Part shown: positions 8,551-17,084 of the stretch, piece by piece | How the letters are laid out: the number at the start of each line of letters is the position of its first letter | Position numbering within the stretch: the stretch's first letter is position 1 | Translations under genes and position numbers: made by a program | DNA from: Bradyrhizobium iriomotense | GTDB lineage: Bacteria; Pseudomonadota; Alphaproteobacteria; Rhizobiales; Xanthobacteraceae | Direction of reading: 5' to 3' | DNA: 64,000 nt | Assembly: GCF_030160715.1 (NCBI RefSeq) | Contig: NZ_BSOW01000003.1 | Coordinates: forward strand, 186,001-250,000 | The notes under the pieces: generated by a model | The model's input: only the letters and a program-made list of their open reading frames with translations | What the model was told of the DNA's origin: nothing | Databases searched by the model: none

Positions 8551-9501
8551 ATGAGCGTATTTGTCCTACGACGGCTTGTGACCTTGCTGGCGACGCTGGT
8601 CGGCGCGTCCCTGATCATTTTCCTGGTGCTGGACGCGCTTCCCGGCAACGCCGCGCAAATGCTGATGGGCGCCGATGCTTCGCCGGATGCGGTGCGGGCC
8701 CTGACCATCAAGCTCGGCCTCGATCAGCCGCTCACGGTGCGCTATTTGCAATGGATCAAGGGCATGGCGGTGGGCGACCTCGGCAACAGCTATGTCTACG
8801 GCACGCCCGTCGCCGGCCTGATCGCGGAGCGGCTGGTGCTGACCATTCCGCTGGCGATCATGTCCATGCTGATCACGGTGACCCTCGCGCTCGCCGCCGG
8901 CATCTACACCGCCGCCAATCACAACAAACTCGGTGACGTCGGCGTGATGTCGCTGACCCAGGTCGGCATCGCGCTGCCGAACTTCTGGTTCGCCATTCTC
9001 CTGATCCTCTTGTTCTCTGTGAAGCTGCAATGGCTCTCGGCCGGCGGCTTTGCCGGCTGGGACGACGGCATCTGGCCCGGCGTCAAATCGCTGCTGCTGC
9101 CGGCGATCTCGCTCGCCGTGGTGCAGGCCGCGATCCTCGCACGCGTCACGCGCTCGGCGGTGCTGGAAGTCCTGCGCGAGGATTTCGTCCGCACTGCGCG
9201 CGCCAAGGGGCTCGGCAAGCGCGAGGTGCTCTGGAGCCACGTGCTGCGCAACGCAATGATCCCCGTAATGACCGTGATGGGCCTGCAATTCGCCAATCTG
9301 CTCGCCGGCACCATCGTGATCGAGAACGTCTTTTATCTGCCCGGCCTCGGCCGGCTGATCTTCCAGTCGATCGCCAATCGCGATCTGATCGTGGTGCGCA
9401 ACTGCGTGATGCTGCTGGCGGCCATGGTCGTCATCGTCAATTTCGTGGTCGATGTGCTCTATGCCTTCATCGATCCCCGCATCAAGGTGCACGACCTGTG
9501 A
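8551..9501 (+). CDS. Dipeptide/oligopeptide-type ABC transporter permease (DppB-like)
   Basis: A 316-residue inner-membrane permease of the peptide/opine/nickel ABC family, first permease position (DppB). It has an N-terminal transmembrane helix, the LGLDQPLTVRYLQWI segment typical of DppB proteins, multiple hydrophobic helices, and the coupling-helix (EAA-type) region near RTARAKGLGKREVLWSHVLRNA. It ends with the family's FIDPRIK motif. Its stop overlaps the GTG of the second permease. It is 97 bases downstream of the amidase gene, in one probable operon of transporter genes. Confidence 0.92.
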   Translation: MSVFVLRRLVTLLATLVGASLIIFLVLDALPGNAAQMLMGADASPDAVRALTIKLGLDQPLTVRYLQWIKGMAVGDLGNSYVYGTPVAGLIAERLVLTIPLAIMSMLITVTLALAAGIYTAANHNKLGDVGVMSLTQVGIALPNFWFAILLILLFSVKLQWLSAGGFAGWDDGIWPGVKSLLLPAISLAVVQAAILARVTRSAVLEVLREDFVRTARAKGLGKREVLWSHVLRNAMIPVMTVMGLQFANLLAGTIVIENVFYLPGLGRLIFQSIANRDLIVVRNCVMLLAAMVVIVNFVVDVLYAFIDPRIKVHDL

Positions 9502-10394
9502 GCGATCCGCTGACCGCCGCCGTCGGCCTGCCGACGACTTCAGTGCCGTCGCGGCCCGCGACCGGCTTCTGGCGCCGCGCCCTGCGTCATCGCAGTTTCG
9601 TGCTGGGTGCCGCACTGGTTTGCCTGGTGATCGGCTCGGCGCTGCTCTCGCTGGTCTGGACGCCATGGCCGGCTTACGAGATCGATATCGCCTCGAAGCT
9701 CAAGCCGCCGTCGTTCTCGCACTGGCTCGGCACCGACTCCTTCGGCCGCGACATCGTCTCGCTGCTGCTGGTCGGTGCGCGCTCGACCATCCTGGTCGGC
9801 ATCATTGCGGTCGGCATCGGTCTCACCTCCGGAGTCTGCTTCGGCTTGCTCGCGGCTGCGCGAAAAGGCTGGACGGAAGAGCTCATCATGCGCATGAGCG
9901 ACTTCACTTTCGCTTTTCCCGCCGTGCTGTCGGCGATCATGCTCGCTGCGGTCGTCGGTCCCGGCATGCTGACCTCGATCACCGCGATCGGCATCTTCCA
10001 GATCCCGATCTTCGTTCGCGTCACCCGCGGCTCGGCCAACGCGATCTGGGCGCGCGAGTTCGTGCTGGCGGCGCGCGCGTCGGGGAAGGGCGGCTTTCGC
10101 ATCACCATCGAGCACGTGCTGCCGAACATCCTGTCGATCCTGATCGTGCAGGCGACGATCCAGTTCGCGCTCGCGATCCTGGCCGAAGCCGCGCTGTCCT
10201 ATCTCGGGCTCGGCACGCAGCCGCCGCAGCCGTCCTGGGGCCGCATGCTGAACGACGCGCAGACGTTGCTGTTCCAGTCGCCGATGCTTGCGGTCTATCC
10301 GGGCGCGGCGATCGCGGTCGCCGTCCTCGGCCTCAATCTCCTTGGCGACGGGTTGCGCGATCTGCTCGATCCTCGTCTGGCGCGGGAGCGGTGA
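9498..10394 (+). CDS. Dipeptide/oligopeptide-type ABC transporter permease (DppC-like)
   Basis: A 298-residue second permease of the peptide-family ABC transporter. The family-conserved HWLGTDSFGRDIVSLLL segment follows the first hydrophobic helix. The EAA-loop region lies around FVLAARASGKGGFRITIEH, and the C-terminus has the GDGLRDLLDPRL motif. I chose GTG 9498, overlapping the DppB-like stop (GTGA), because the conserved N-terminus starts just after it; a longer in-frame extension lies entirely inside the upstream gene. It forms the membrane channel with the DppB-like protein. Confidence 0.92.
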   Translation: MSDPLTAAVGLPTTSVPSRPATGFWRRALRHRSFVLGAALVCLVIGSALLSLVWTPWPAYEIDIASKLKPPSFSHWLGTDSFGRDIVSLLLVGARSTILVGIIAVGIGLTSGVCFGLLAAARKGWTEELIMRMSDFTFAFPAVLSAIMLAAVVGPGMLTSITAIGIFQIPIFVRVTRGSANAIWAREFVLAARASGKGGFRITIEHVLPNILSILIVQATIQFALAILAEAALSYLGLGTQPPQPSWGRMLNDAQTLLFQSPMLAVYPGAAIAVAVLGLNLLGDGLRDLLDPRLARER

Positions 10395-10396
10395 CG

Positions 10397-11410
10397 ATGG
10401 GCAATCCCGCAAATGCGCCGCTGATCGACGTCGACAATCTCGGCGTCCGTCTCAACACCAGCCGTGGCCCGGCGCAGGCCGTTCGCGGCATCAGCTTTTC
10501 CCTCAAGCGCGGCGAGACGCTGGGTCTGGTCGGCGAATCCGGATGTGGCAAGTCGGTCACTGCGCTTGCACTGATGGGGCTGTTGCCTGATAACGCCGTC
10601 CTCGGCGGCAGCGTTCGCCTCGACGGTCGCCAGCTCATCAAGCTTTCCGATGCGGATTATTGCAAGCTGCGGGGCAACCGCATCAGCATGATCTTCCAGG
10701 AGCCGATGACCGCGCTCAATCCGATGCACACGATCGGGCAGCAGGTCGCCGAGCCGCTGCGGCGCCACAAGAACTACTCCGCAGGCCAGGCACGCACCGA
10801 GGCGATCGCCTTGCTCGACCGCGTCGGCCTGCCGGACGCGGCAAAGCGCGTCGATGCCTACCCGCACCAGTTCTCCGGCGGCCAGCGCCAGCGCGTCACC
10901 ATCGCCATGGCGCTCGCCTGCGAGCCGGACCTTTTGATCGCGGACGAGCCGACCACAGCGCTCGACGTCACCATCCAGGGCCAGATCCTCGACCTCATCG
11001 CCGATCTCGTCGAGGAGCGCGGCATGTCGATGATTTTGATCTCGCACGATCTCGGCGTCATCGCTGAGAACGTCGAGCGCATGATGGTGATGTATGGCGG
11101 TACCGTGGTGGAGAGCGGACCGACCGACGAGGTGTTCCGCCGCATGGGCCATCCCTATACGCAAGGATTGTTCCGCGCCCGGCCGCGGTTCGGCGCGCGG
11201 AAGGGGACGCGGCTGAAGACCATCACCGGCACGGTGCCCGAACTCGCCGATCTGCCGTCCGGCTGCACGTTTGCCGATCGTTGTCCGCTCGTGGTCGATG
11301 GTTGTCGTGCCGCGCTGCCGCCGGTGGTGGAGGTCGGACATGGCCATGGCGTCCGCTGCATCAGGACGGACGTCTCAATGGCCGATCGCGTCGGGGCGGT
11401 GTCCGCATGA
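10397..11410 (+). CDS. Peptide-type ABC transporter ATP-binding protein (DppD-like)
   Basis: A 337-residue cytoplasmic ATPase. It shows Walker A GESGCGKS, signature FSGGQRQR, Walker [13 protein letters not shown], and an oligopeptide-family C-terminal extension with paired cysteines ([14 protein letters not shown]). ATG 10397 lies two bases after the DppC-like stop. The gene overlaps the second ATPase by ATGA. Together with that protein it powers uptake by the preceding permeases. Confidence 0.93.
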   Translation: MGNPANAPLIDVDNLGVRLNTSRGPAQAVRGISFSLKRGETLGLVGESGCGKSVTALALMGLLPDNAVLGGSVRLDGRQLIKLSDADYCKLRGNRISMIFQEPMTALNPMHTIGQQVAEPLRRHKNYSAGQARTEAIALLDRVGLPDAAKRVDAYPHQFSGGQRQRVTIAMALACEPDLLIADEPTTALDVTIQGQILDLIADLVEERGMSMILISHDLGVIAENVERMMVMYGGTVVESGPTDEVFRRMGHPYTQGLFRARPRFGARKGTRLKTITGTVPELADLPSGCTFADRCPLVVDGCRAALPPVVEVGHGHGVRCIRTDVSMADRVGAVSA

Positions 11411-12420
11411 CCGCCGCCTCACAACCGCTTCTCGACGTGAACGACCTCGTGCAGCGCTACACGCTGCCGCGCGAAAGCCTGTTTCGGCCGCCGGGCCAGG
11501 TGCTGGCGCTCAACGGCGTGAGCGTGCGGATCGAGGCGGGGAAGAGTCTCGGCGTGGTCGGCGAATCCGGCTCGGGGAAGTCGACCTTTGCCCGCGTGGT
11601 GATGGCCCTGGAGCGGCCGACATCGGGGCGGGTCGAGCTGCTCGGCCGCGACCTCAATCAATTGCCCGCGGATGAGCTGCGCCGCGCGCGGCGCGATTTT
11701 CAGATGGTGTTCCAGGACCCGTACGGATCGCTCGATCCGCGCCAGACGATCGTGCGCATCGTCGCCGAGCCGCTCACGGCTCTCGAGCGTACCGATCGCG
11801 CGACGCTGCGCGCGCGGGTCTCCGCGGTGCTGCGGCAGGTAGGCCTGCGCGATGCGGATATGGACAAATATCCGCACGAATTCTCCGGCGGCCAGCGCCA
11901 GCGCATCGCGATCGCCCGTGCGCTGATCACCCAGCCGAAGCTGATCGTCGCCGACGAGCCGGTCTCCGCGCTCGACGTCTCCGTACAGGCGCAGGTCCTC
12001 AACCTGATGCAGGACCTCCAGGAGCAGTTCGGCCTGAGCTACATCCTGATCAGCCATGATCTCGCGGTCGTGGACTATCTCTGCGACGAGGTCGCGGTGA
12101 TGTATCTCGGCCGGATCGTCGAGCAGGGCCGGCCGGAGGACCTGTTCGACCATCCCGCTCATCCCTATACGCGCGCGCTGCTGGCAGCCGTGCCGCGCGC
12201 TCGCGCCGGGCGGGTGCGCCGCCGCCGCGGCGCGCAGGCGATCGCCTCGCAGTCATCAGCTGCGACCGGATGCCCCTATATTTCACGCTGTCCGCTCGCC
12301 GACCAGCATTGCCGCGAAGCCGCCCCTGCGCTACGCAGGATCGGAGAGACGCATCTTGCGGCCTGCCACAAGGCCGAGGAGGTCATGGCGCTGCCAGCCG
12401 TGGCCGGCGAGGCGGGTTAG
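11407..12420 (+). CDS. Peptide-type ABC transporter ATP-binding protein (DppF-like)
   Basis: A 337-residue second ATPase of the same transporter, with Walker A GESGSGKST, signature FSGGQRQR, Walker B LIVADEPVSALD, and a C-terminal cysteine-containing oligopeptide-family tail (CPYISRCPLADQHC). ATG 11407 overlaps the previous stop (ATGA), indicating coupled translation. DppD- and DppF-like subunits normally act as a heterodimer. Confidence 0.93.
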   Translation: MTAASQPLLDVNDLVQRYTLPRESLFRPPGQVLALNGVSVRIEAGKSLGVVGESGSGKSTFARVVMALERPTSGRVELLGRDLNQLPADELRRARRDFQMVFQDPYGSLDPRQTIVRIVAEPLTALERTDRATLRARVSAVLRQVGLRDADMDKYPHEFSGGQRQRIAIARALITQPKLIVADEPVSALDVSVQAQVLNLMQDLQEQFGLSYILISHDLAVVDYLCDEVAVMYLGRIVEQGRPEDLFDHPAHPYTRALLAAVPRARAGRVRRRRGAQAIASQSSAATGCPYISRCPLADQHCREAAPALRRIGETHLAACHKAEEVMALPAVAGEAG

Positions 12421-12477
12421 CGCGGGCCAGCGGATTGGCGTAAATTGGTCGGATGGATGGCAGGGGAGAAAAAAGAC

Positions 12478-13971
12478 ATGCTCAAGAAAATCACCATTGT
12501 CGCACTGACCGCCGCCTTCGCTGCGGCGTCGCTGCCGGCGCTGGCGCAGGGCAAGAAGGACAGCGTCGTCATGGGCATGACGCTGGAGCCGCCGGGCCTC
12601 GATCCCACCAACGCGGCCGCAGCGGCGATCGCCGAAGTCACGCTTTATAACGTCTACGAGACGCTAACCAAGATCAACGAGGACGGCTCGGTGTTGCCCT
12701 TGCTGGCCGAGAGCTGGACGGCCTCGCCGGACCTCAAGACCTATACGTTCAAGCTCCGCAAGGGCGTCAAATTCCACAATGGCGAGCCGTTCGATTCCGC
12801 CGCGGTGAAGTTCTCGTTCGAGCGCAACGCGGCCGCGAACAGCACCAACAAGGACAAGAGCCTGTTCCAGAGCTTCGAATCCGTGACAGCGCCGGACGCC
12901 GACACGATCGTGGTCGCGGTGAAATATTCCGAGCCGAACCTGCCGTTCCTGCTGGGGCAGGCGAGCGGCTCGATCGTCGAGCCGAAGAGCGCAGCCACTA
13001 ACGTGACCCAGCCGGTCGGCACCGGACCGTACCAGCTCGGCGCCTGGGTCAAGGGCTCCTCGATCACGCTCAACAAATGGGCCGACTATCGCAATGCGTC
13101 CGCGATCAAGCTGTCCAAGGTGTCGATCCGCTTCATCGGCGATCCCGCGGCGCAGGCCGCGGCGCTGCTCTCGGGCGACGTGGATGCATTTCCGCGCATC
13201 GCGACCCGCGTCGTTGCTCAATTCAAAAGCGACCCGCGCTTCACGGTGCTGATTGGCGGCTCCAAGGCCAAGACCATCGTCGCCATCAACGAGAAGAAGA
13301 AGCCGCTCGATGACGTGCGAGTTCGTCGCGCCATCCTCGCCGCGATCGATCGCAAGGCGATGATCGACGGCGCGGTCGAAGGTTTTGGCACGCCGATCGG
13401 CAGCTTCTATACGCCGGGTTCGCTCGGCTATGTCGACACCACCGGCATCAACCCTTACGACCCAGAGAAGGCCAAGAAGCTGCTCGCCGAAGCTGGCGTC
13501 ACCACGCCGCTTGAACTCTCGCTCAAGCTGCCGCCGCCGCCTTACGCGCGGCAGGGCGGCGAGATCCTCGCGGCTCAGCTCGCCAAGGTGGGCATCAACG
13601 CCAAGATCGAGAACGTCGAATGGGCACAGTGGCTGTCGCAAGTGTTCGCGCCGAACAGCCCGCATAATTTCGACCTCACCATCGTCAGCCATGTCGAGCC
13701 GTTCGACCTCGTCAAGATCACCGAGCCGGACTACTATCTCGGCTACAACAACGAAGCGTTCAATGGGCTCTACAAGCAGATCGTGTCTACGTCGGACGAA
13801 GCCGGCCGCGCAAAGCTGCTCGGCGACGCCCAGCGCATGCTGGCAACCGACGCGGTCGCCGGCTTCCTGTTCCAGCCGCAATGGCCCACTGTCATTAGTA
13901 AGAAGCTGAAGGGTGTCTGGAAGGAAGTCCCGCAGTTCGAGAACGACTTCTCGGCCTGGTCCTGGGAATAG
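12478..13971 (+). CDS. Peptide-family ABC transporter substrate-binding protein
   Basis: A 497-residue periplasmic solute-binding protein of family 5 (dipeptide/oligopeptide/nickel type). It begins with a signal peptide (positively charged LKK, then a hydrophobic stretch ending ALAQG). The mature part has the family's LAESWTASPDLKTYTFKLR and GVKFHNGEPF segments. A purine-rich ribosome site (GGGGAG) precedes ATG 12478. It is the last gene of the amidase/transporter group, about 57 bases after the second ATPase. It delivers the ligand to the permeases; the ligand is unknown but probably linked to the amidase. Confidence 0.92.
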   Translation: MLKKITIVALTAAFAAASLPALAQGKKDSVVMGMTLEPPGLDPTNAAAAAIAEVTLYNVYETLTKINEDGSVLPLLAESWTASPDLKTYTFKLRKGVKFHNGEPFDSAAVKFSFERNAAANSTNKDKSLFQSFESVTAPDADTIVVAVKYSEPNLPFLLGQASGSIVEPKSAATNVTQPVGTGPYQLGAWVKGSSITLNKWADYRNASAIKLSKVSIRFIGDPAAQAAALLSGDVDAFPRIATRVVAQFKSDPRFTVLIGGSKAKTIVAINEKKKPLDDVRVRRAILAAIDRKAMIDGAVEGFGTPIGSFYTPGSLGYVDTTGINPYDPEKAKKLLAEAGVTTPLELSLKLPPPPYARQGGEILAAQLAKVGINAKIENVEWAQWLSQVFAPNSPHNFDLTIVSHVEPFDLVKITEPDYYLGYNNEAFNGLYKQIVSTSDEAGRAKLLGDAQRMLATDAVAGFLFQPQWPTVISKKLKGVWKEVPQFENDFSAWSWE

Positions 13972-13990
13972 GCGCGCAGCGCTTTGTCCT

Positions 13991-14090
13991 AAAGCGCGAT
14001 GAGATTGGGAAGAATCGTCATCGCGCTTTAGGATGTTGTTTGAGCATGATCTTTTCGGAAAACCGCTTCGCACTTTTCCAGATCATGCTT
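13991..14090. repeat. Dispersed palindromic intergenic repeat, copy A
   Basis: A ~100-base non-coding element made of two inverted-repeat modules: AAAGCGCGATGA ... TCATCGCGCTTT, then GCATGATC ... GATCATGC. A clearly homologous copy occurs at 57391-57517. It lies after the substrate-binding-protein gene and before a convergent gene, so it may also act as a transcript end. It is of the intergenic repeat kind common in Bradyrhizobium genomes. Confidence 0.75.
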
Positions 14091-14114
14091 AGCGCATAAG
14101 GTTTCATGTCGTGT

Positions 14115-14139
14115 GACGGCCGGGCTCGACCCGGCCGTC
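14115..14139. terminator. Strong hairpin between convergent genes
   Basis: A perfect 10-base stem GACGGCCGGG/CCCGGCCGTC with a 5-base loop lies between the convergent ends of the transporter operon and the next minus-strand gene. It lacks a T-run, so a classical intrinsic terminator is uncertain; a bidirectional transcript-end or RNA-stabilising role is inferred. Confidence 0.45.
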
Positions 14140-14148
14140 GTCGCGTCG

Positions 14149-14754
14149 TCAGCCCTTGAACGTCGGCTGGCGCGGATGCACGACATCCTTGAAGTCGGCA
14201 AAGTCCTTCCACTTCGGCTCGGGCGCGTCGCATCCGGCCTGCGGCGTGTAGATCGAGGGCTCGGCGAGTTGCATCTTCGGAATGTAGCGCGGACAGTTCG
14301 GGAAGATCGCGCGCGCGGTGACCCGAACGATCAGCTGCGCGCCGACGGTTTCGGCCAGCAGCGGATCGGAGGCGCTGACTTTCGCCGTGCCGTTGACACG
14401 CAGGCGCTGCGGCTTGCCGTGCATGGCGATGAAGAGCAGGCCGACATCGGCATTGACGATGATGTTGCCGAGGCTCTTGAACATGCCGTTGCCGTCATAG
14501 TCCGGAAAGGCAATCTCTGACGGCCCGGTCACGCGCACGAAGCCGTGCGGACCGCCCTTGAACGAGCAATCGGGCTGCCCTTTCGCATCTGCCGTCGCCA
14601 GGAAGAAATAAGGCATGCTCTCGATGAAAAGCTTGTCGTCGTCAGAAAACTCCCGGCGCGTGAGCTTCTCCTCCAGCCGGTCCGAAATCCGCCGGCTGTC
14701 GAACCGGTCCTGCAACTGCCGATTTCCGTCGTGATACATCGCGCTCTCGGGCAT
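14149..14754 (-). CDS. Pyridoxamine 5'-phosphate oxidase-fold (FMN-binding) protein
   Basis: A 201-residue protein with the split-barrel flavin-binding fold of the pyridoxamine-phosphate oxidase superfamily. The segments FLATADAKGQPDCSFKGG, the FPDYDGNGMFKSLGN stretch and LLFIAMHGKPQRLRVNG are typical of the broad 'pyridoxamine 5'-phosphate oxidase family' rather than PdxH itself. ATG 14754 is preceded by a good GGGAGG ribosome site. It probably binds FMN, F420 or heme; the reaction is unknown. It is divergent from the GST gene. Confidence 0.85.
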   Translation of the reverse strand: MPESAMYHDGNRQLQDRFDSRRISDRLEEKLTRREFSDDDKLFIESMPYFFLATADAKGQPDCSFKGGPHGFVRVTGPSEIAFPDYDGNGMFKSLGNIIVNADVGLLFIAMHGKPQRLRVNGTAKVSASDPLLAETVGAQLIVRVTARAIFPNCPRYIPKMQLAEPSIYTPQAGCDAPEPKWKDFADFKDVVHPRQPTFKG

Positions 14755-14876
14755 GTGATCCTCCCGCTGGAGCCCGGTCGGGCAGGGCCCTGGAGAAGCA
14801 TACGCCTTTGGCGTCCTTTCGGATATGGTTGATCGTGCCCGCTGATATCTGCGTTCCGTCCAATCGGGAGGCCACG

Positions 14877-15491
14877 GTGCTGCAACTCTATGGAAATACC
14901 AGATCGCGCGCCACGCGTTGTCTTTGGATGCTCGAGGAGATCGGTCAGCCATATGAGCTGATCGAGAGGAGCACGCGAGCCGATGACCTGCAAACGCCGG
15001 ACTATCTCCGCCTCAATCCGAATGCACGGATCCCGACGCTCGTCGATGGCGATCTCGTGCTTTGGGAGTCGATGGCGATCAATCTCTATCTCGCGCAGAA
15101 ATTCGACGGGCCGATGCATTGCGGACCGGAGATTGCGGGGCTCGCCTCGCAGTGGAGTATCTGGGCGATGCTGGAGATGGATGGCCTGTTGCTCGATCTG
15201 TTGATGCACCGCGCGCTGCTGGCGGAATTTGCGCGCGATCCCTCACACGCCGAGCGCGCCGAACTCCTGCTCGCGAGGCCGCTTCGGATTCTGAACGACG
15301 CGCTGGCGGCACGCACTTATTTGGCCGGCGACGGCTTCACGGTCGCCGATCTCAACGTTGCCTCCATCCTCGCATGGGGCAGGATCGCCCGGCTCGATCT
15401 GTCGGCCTGTCCGCATATCGCCCGCTGGCTCGGCGAATGTCTGGCACGTCCGGCCTACGCCCGCATGCGCGCGCTGTCGGGTCGCAGCTGA
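14877..15491 (+). CDS. Glutathione S-transferase family protein
   Basis: A 204-residue GST. The N-terminal thioredoxin-like domain starts LQLYGNTRSRATR and contains the cis-Pro region RIPTLVDGD followed by the glutathione-binding LWESMAINLYLA motif. The helical C-terminal domain contains the conserved GDGFTVADLNVAS (N-capping box Asp). I chose GTG 14877 because GGGAG lies 8 bases upstream and the domain begins at once; a longer in-frame version from 14808 would add 23 unrelated residues. Role: probable glutathione conjugation or reduction of electrophiles in the cytoplasm; the substrate is unknown. Confidence 0.9.
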   Translation: MLQLYGNTRSRATRCLWMLEEIGQPYELIERSTRADDLQTPDYLRLNPNARIPTLVDGDLVLWESMAINLYLAQKFDGPMHCGPEIAGLASQWSIWAMLEMDGLLLDLLMHRALLAEFARDPSHAERAELLLARPLRILNDALAARTYLAGDGFTVADLNVASILAWGRIARLDLSACPHIARWLGECLARPAYARMRALSGRS

Positions 15492-15559
15492 AAGGCTGAC
15501 CGGGCGAGGTAGCAGCGCGCGTCGGTCGACCTGCGTCCTTTGCGAATGGGCCCGCGGAA

Positions 15560-15587
15560 GGGAGAGCCCAGGTGGGCCTCCCTTTTT
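15560..15587 (+). terminator. Rho-independent terminator after the GST gene
   Basis: Stem GGGAG-A-GCCCA, loop GG, then TGGGC-CTCCC followed by TTTTT. This is a nearly perfect 10-bp hairpin with one bulged A and a T-run, 70 bases after the GST stop. It is a textbook intrinsic terminator on the plus strand. Confidence 0.8.
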
Positions 15588-15642
15588 GCGCCTCAATTTG
15601 AACGTGTACTCGCCTCCTCGGAAATGAGAACGGCGGGGAAAT

Positions 15643-16047
15643 ATGCAGTTCAATCGGATGTTGGCAGGCGCTGCAATCGGCGGCCTGATTCTGGCGGGCG
15701 CTTCGGTCTCTCCAACCCACGCAGCGGGTGCGGCATGCTCGGTGGAAAGGCTGCAGGGCGCCTATGTCTTCGACGGACGAGGCACCAATGTGCACTACGG
15801 CGTCTTCAGCTTCGACGGCAGCGGCAGGTTCTCCGGCAAGCAGACCTCGATTCGTCAGACGAGCCCGGCGCGAGAAACCCTCCAGGGTACGTATACGATC
15901 AACGCCGATTGCACTGGCGCGATGATCATGGACGGCCAGCCCGGCGGCACCGCGCATTGGGACATTTTCGTCAGCTCCGACGGCAAGAAGGGGCGGATGA
16001 TCCGCACCGATGCCGGCATTCATGGTGTTCGTACCTTCGAACAGTAA
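15643..16047 (+). CDS. Small secreted protein of unknown function
   Basis: A 134-residue protein with a clear signal peptide (hydrophobic stretch LAGAAIGGLILAGASV, probable cleavage after THA). The mature part has two cysteines (about positions 32 and 88) that could form a periplasmic disulfide, and a beta-rich, glycine-rich composition. ATG 15643 follows a purine-rich site GGCGGGGAAAT. I do not recognise a functional family. Its own promoter is likely in 15588-15642, since a terminator isolates it from the GST gene. Confidence 0.75.
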   Translation: MQFNRMLAGAAIGGLILAGASVSPTHAAGAACSVERLQGAYVFDGRGTNVHYGVFSFDGSGRFSGKQTSIRQTSPARETLQGTYTINADCTGAMIMDGQPGGTAHWDIFVSSDGKKGRMIRTDAGIHGVRTFEQ

Positions 16048-16125
16048 CGCACGCCGCAGGTGAGGCGGCTTTGCGCGCACCCAACGCCTGAGCTATGAAA
16101 GGCTCAAGGCGAAGAGGTGCTGCGC

Positions 16126-16944
16126 ATGGCCGATCATCGAAGGGATTTGCGGGTTGCGATCGCGGGATTAGGCTCGATCGGCACGAAGATCGCCGCCGAG
16201 CTCGATCGCGGCATCGACGGCCTCCTCCTGTCGGCGATTGCGGCCCGCGAGCCCGACAAGCGTCGCGCGTTCCTGAGCAGCCTGCGCCAGCCGCCGGTCA
16301 TCTTGCCGATCGAGCAGCTCGCAGAAGTGGCTGACATCGTCGTCGAGTGCGCACCGAGCCATTTGTTGCGCACCATCGTCGAGCCGGTGGTGCGGCGAGG
16401 GAAGGCAGCGGTGGTCGTCAGTGTCGGCGCGCTGCTCGACAATTCCGACCTCATCGATCTCGCCAAGGCCCATGGCGGCCGCATCATAGTGCCGACGGGC
16501 GCGCTGATCGGGCTCGACGCGGTCAATGCCGCCGCCGTCGGTACAATTCATTCGGTCAGGATGGTCACGCGCAAGCCGATCGACGGCCTGAAGGGTGCGC
16601 CGTTCATCGTGCAGAACGGCATCGACATCGACAATCTGCGCGAGCCGCTCAGGCTGTTCGCGGGCACCGCGCGCGAGGCGGCCAAGGGCTTTCCGGCCAA
16701 TCTCAACGTCGCGGTCGCGCTGTCGCTGGCGGGCATCGGACCCGATCGCACCATGGTCGAGATCTGGGCCGATCCGACCGTGACGCGCAACGTGCACCGC
16801 ATCGAGGTCGAGGCGGATTCCGCACGCTTCTCGATGGGAATCGAGAACGTCCCCTCGGAGAACCCGAAGACCGGCATGATCACGGCCTTGTCCGTGATCG
16901 CCCTGTTGCGCAAGCAGCGCGCCACCCTCAGCGTCGGGACTTAG
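16126..16944 (+). CDS. nadX: L-aspartate dehydrogenase (NadX-type)
   Basis: A 272-residue NAD(P)-dependent dehydrogenase resembling aspartate dehydrogenase, which converts L-aspartate to iminoaspartate, the first step of NAD synthesis or aspartate catabolism. The Rossmann motif GLGSIG lies near residues 15-20, and IIVPTGALIGLDA and the C-terminal GFPANLNVAVALSLAGIG segment match the DUF108/AspDH domain. ATG 16126 is chosen over a CTG-type start nine bases upstream. No nadA or nadC lies next to it, so a role in NAD synthesis is not proved by context. Confidence 0.82.
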   Translation: MADHRRDLRVAIAGLGSIGTKIAAELDRGIDGLLLSAIAAREPDKRRAFLSSLRQPPVILPIEQLAEVADIVVECAPSHLLRTIVEPVVRRGKAAVVVSVGALLDNSDLIDLAKAHGGRIIVPTGALIGLDAVNAAAVGTIHSVRMVTRKPIDGLKGAPFIVQNGIDIDNLREPLRLFAGTAREAAKGFPANLNVAVALSLAGIGPDRTMVEIWADPTVTRNVHRIEVEADSARFSMGIENVPSENPKTGMITALSVIALLRKQRATLSVGT

Positions 16945-16958
16945 GGCGGACCGCCTGC

Positions 16959-17070
16959 CCCTCATGGTGAGGAGCGCGGAACGCGCGTCTCCCGGACGAT
17001 GCTTCGCATCGCCGAGAGACCCATTCATCCTTCGAGACGCCCGCTTGCAGCGGGCTCCTCAGGATGAGGG
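16959..17070. repeat. Palindromic intergenic repeat (REP/BIME-like)
   Basis: A non-coding element with terminal inverted arms CCCTCATGGTGAGGAGC (16959-16975) and GCTCCTCAGGATGAGGG (17054-17070), differing at two positions when paired. It includes an internal hairpin GCCCGC-TTGCA-GCGGGC. It separates the convergent nadX and sorbosone-dehydrogenase-like genes. This element type is common between genes in Bradyrhizobium and may stabilise or end transcripts. Confidence 0.65.
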
Positions 17071-17084
17071 GATAGAGACGTTGC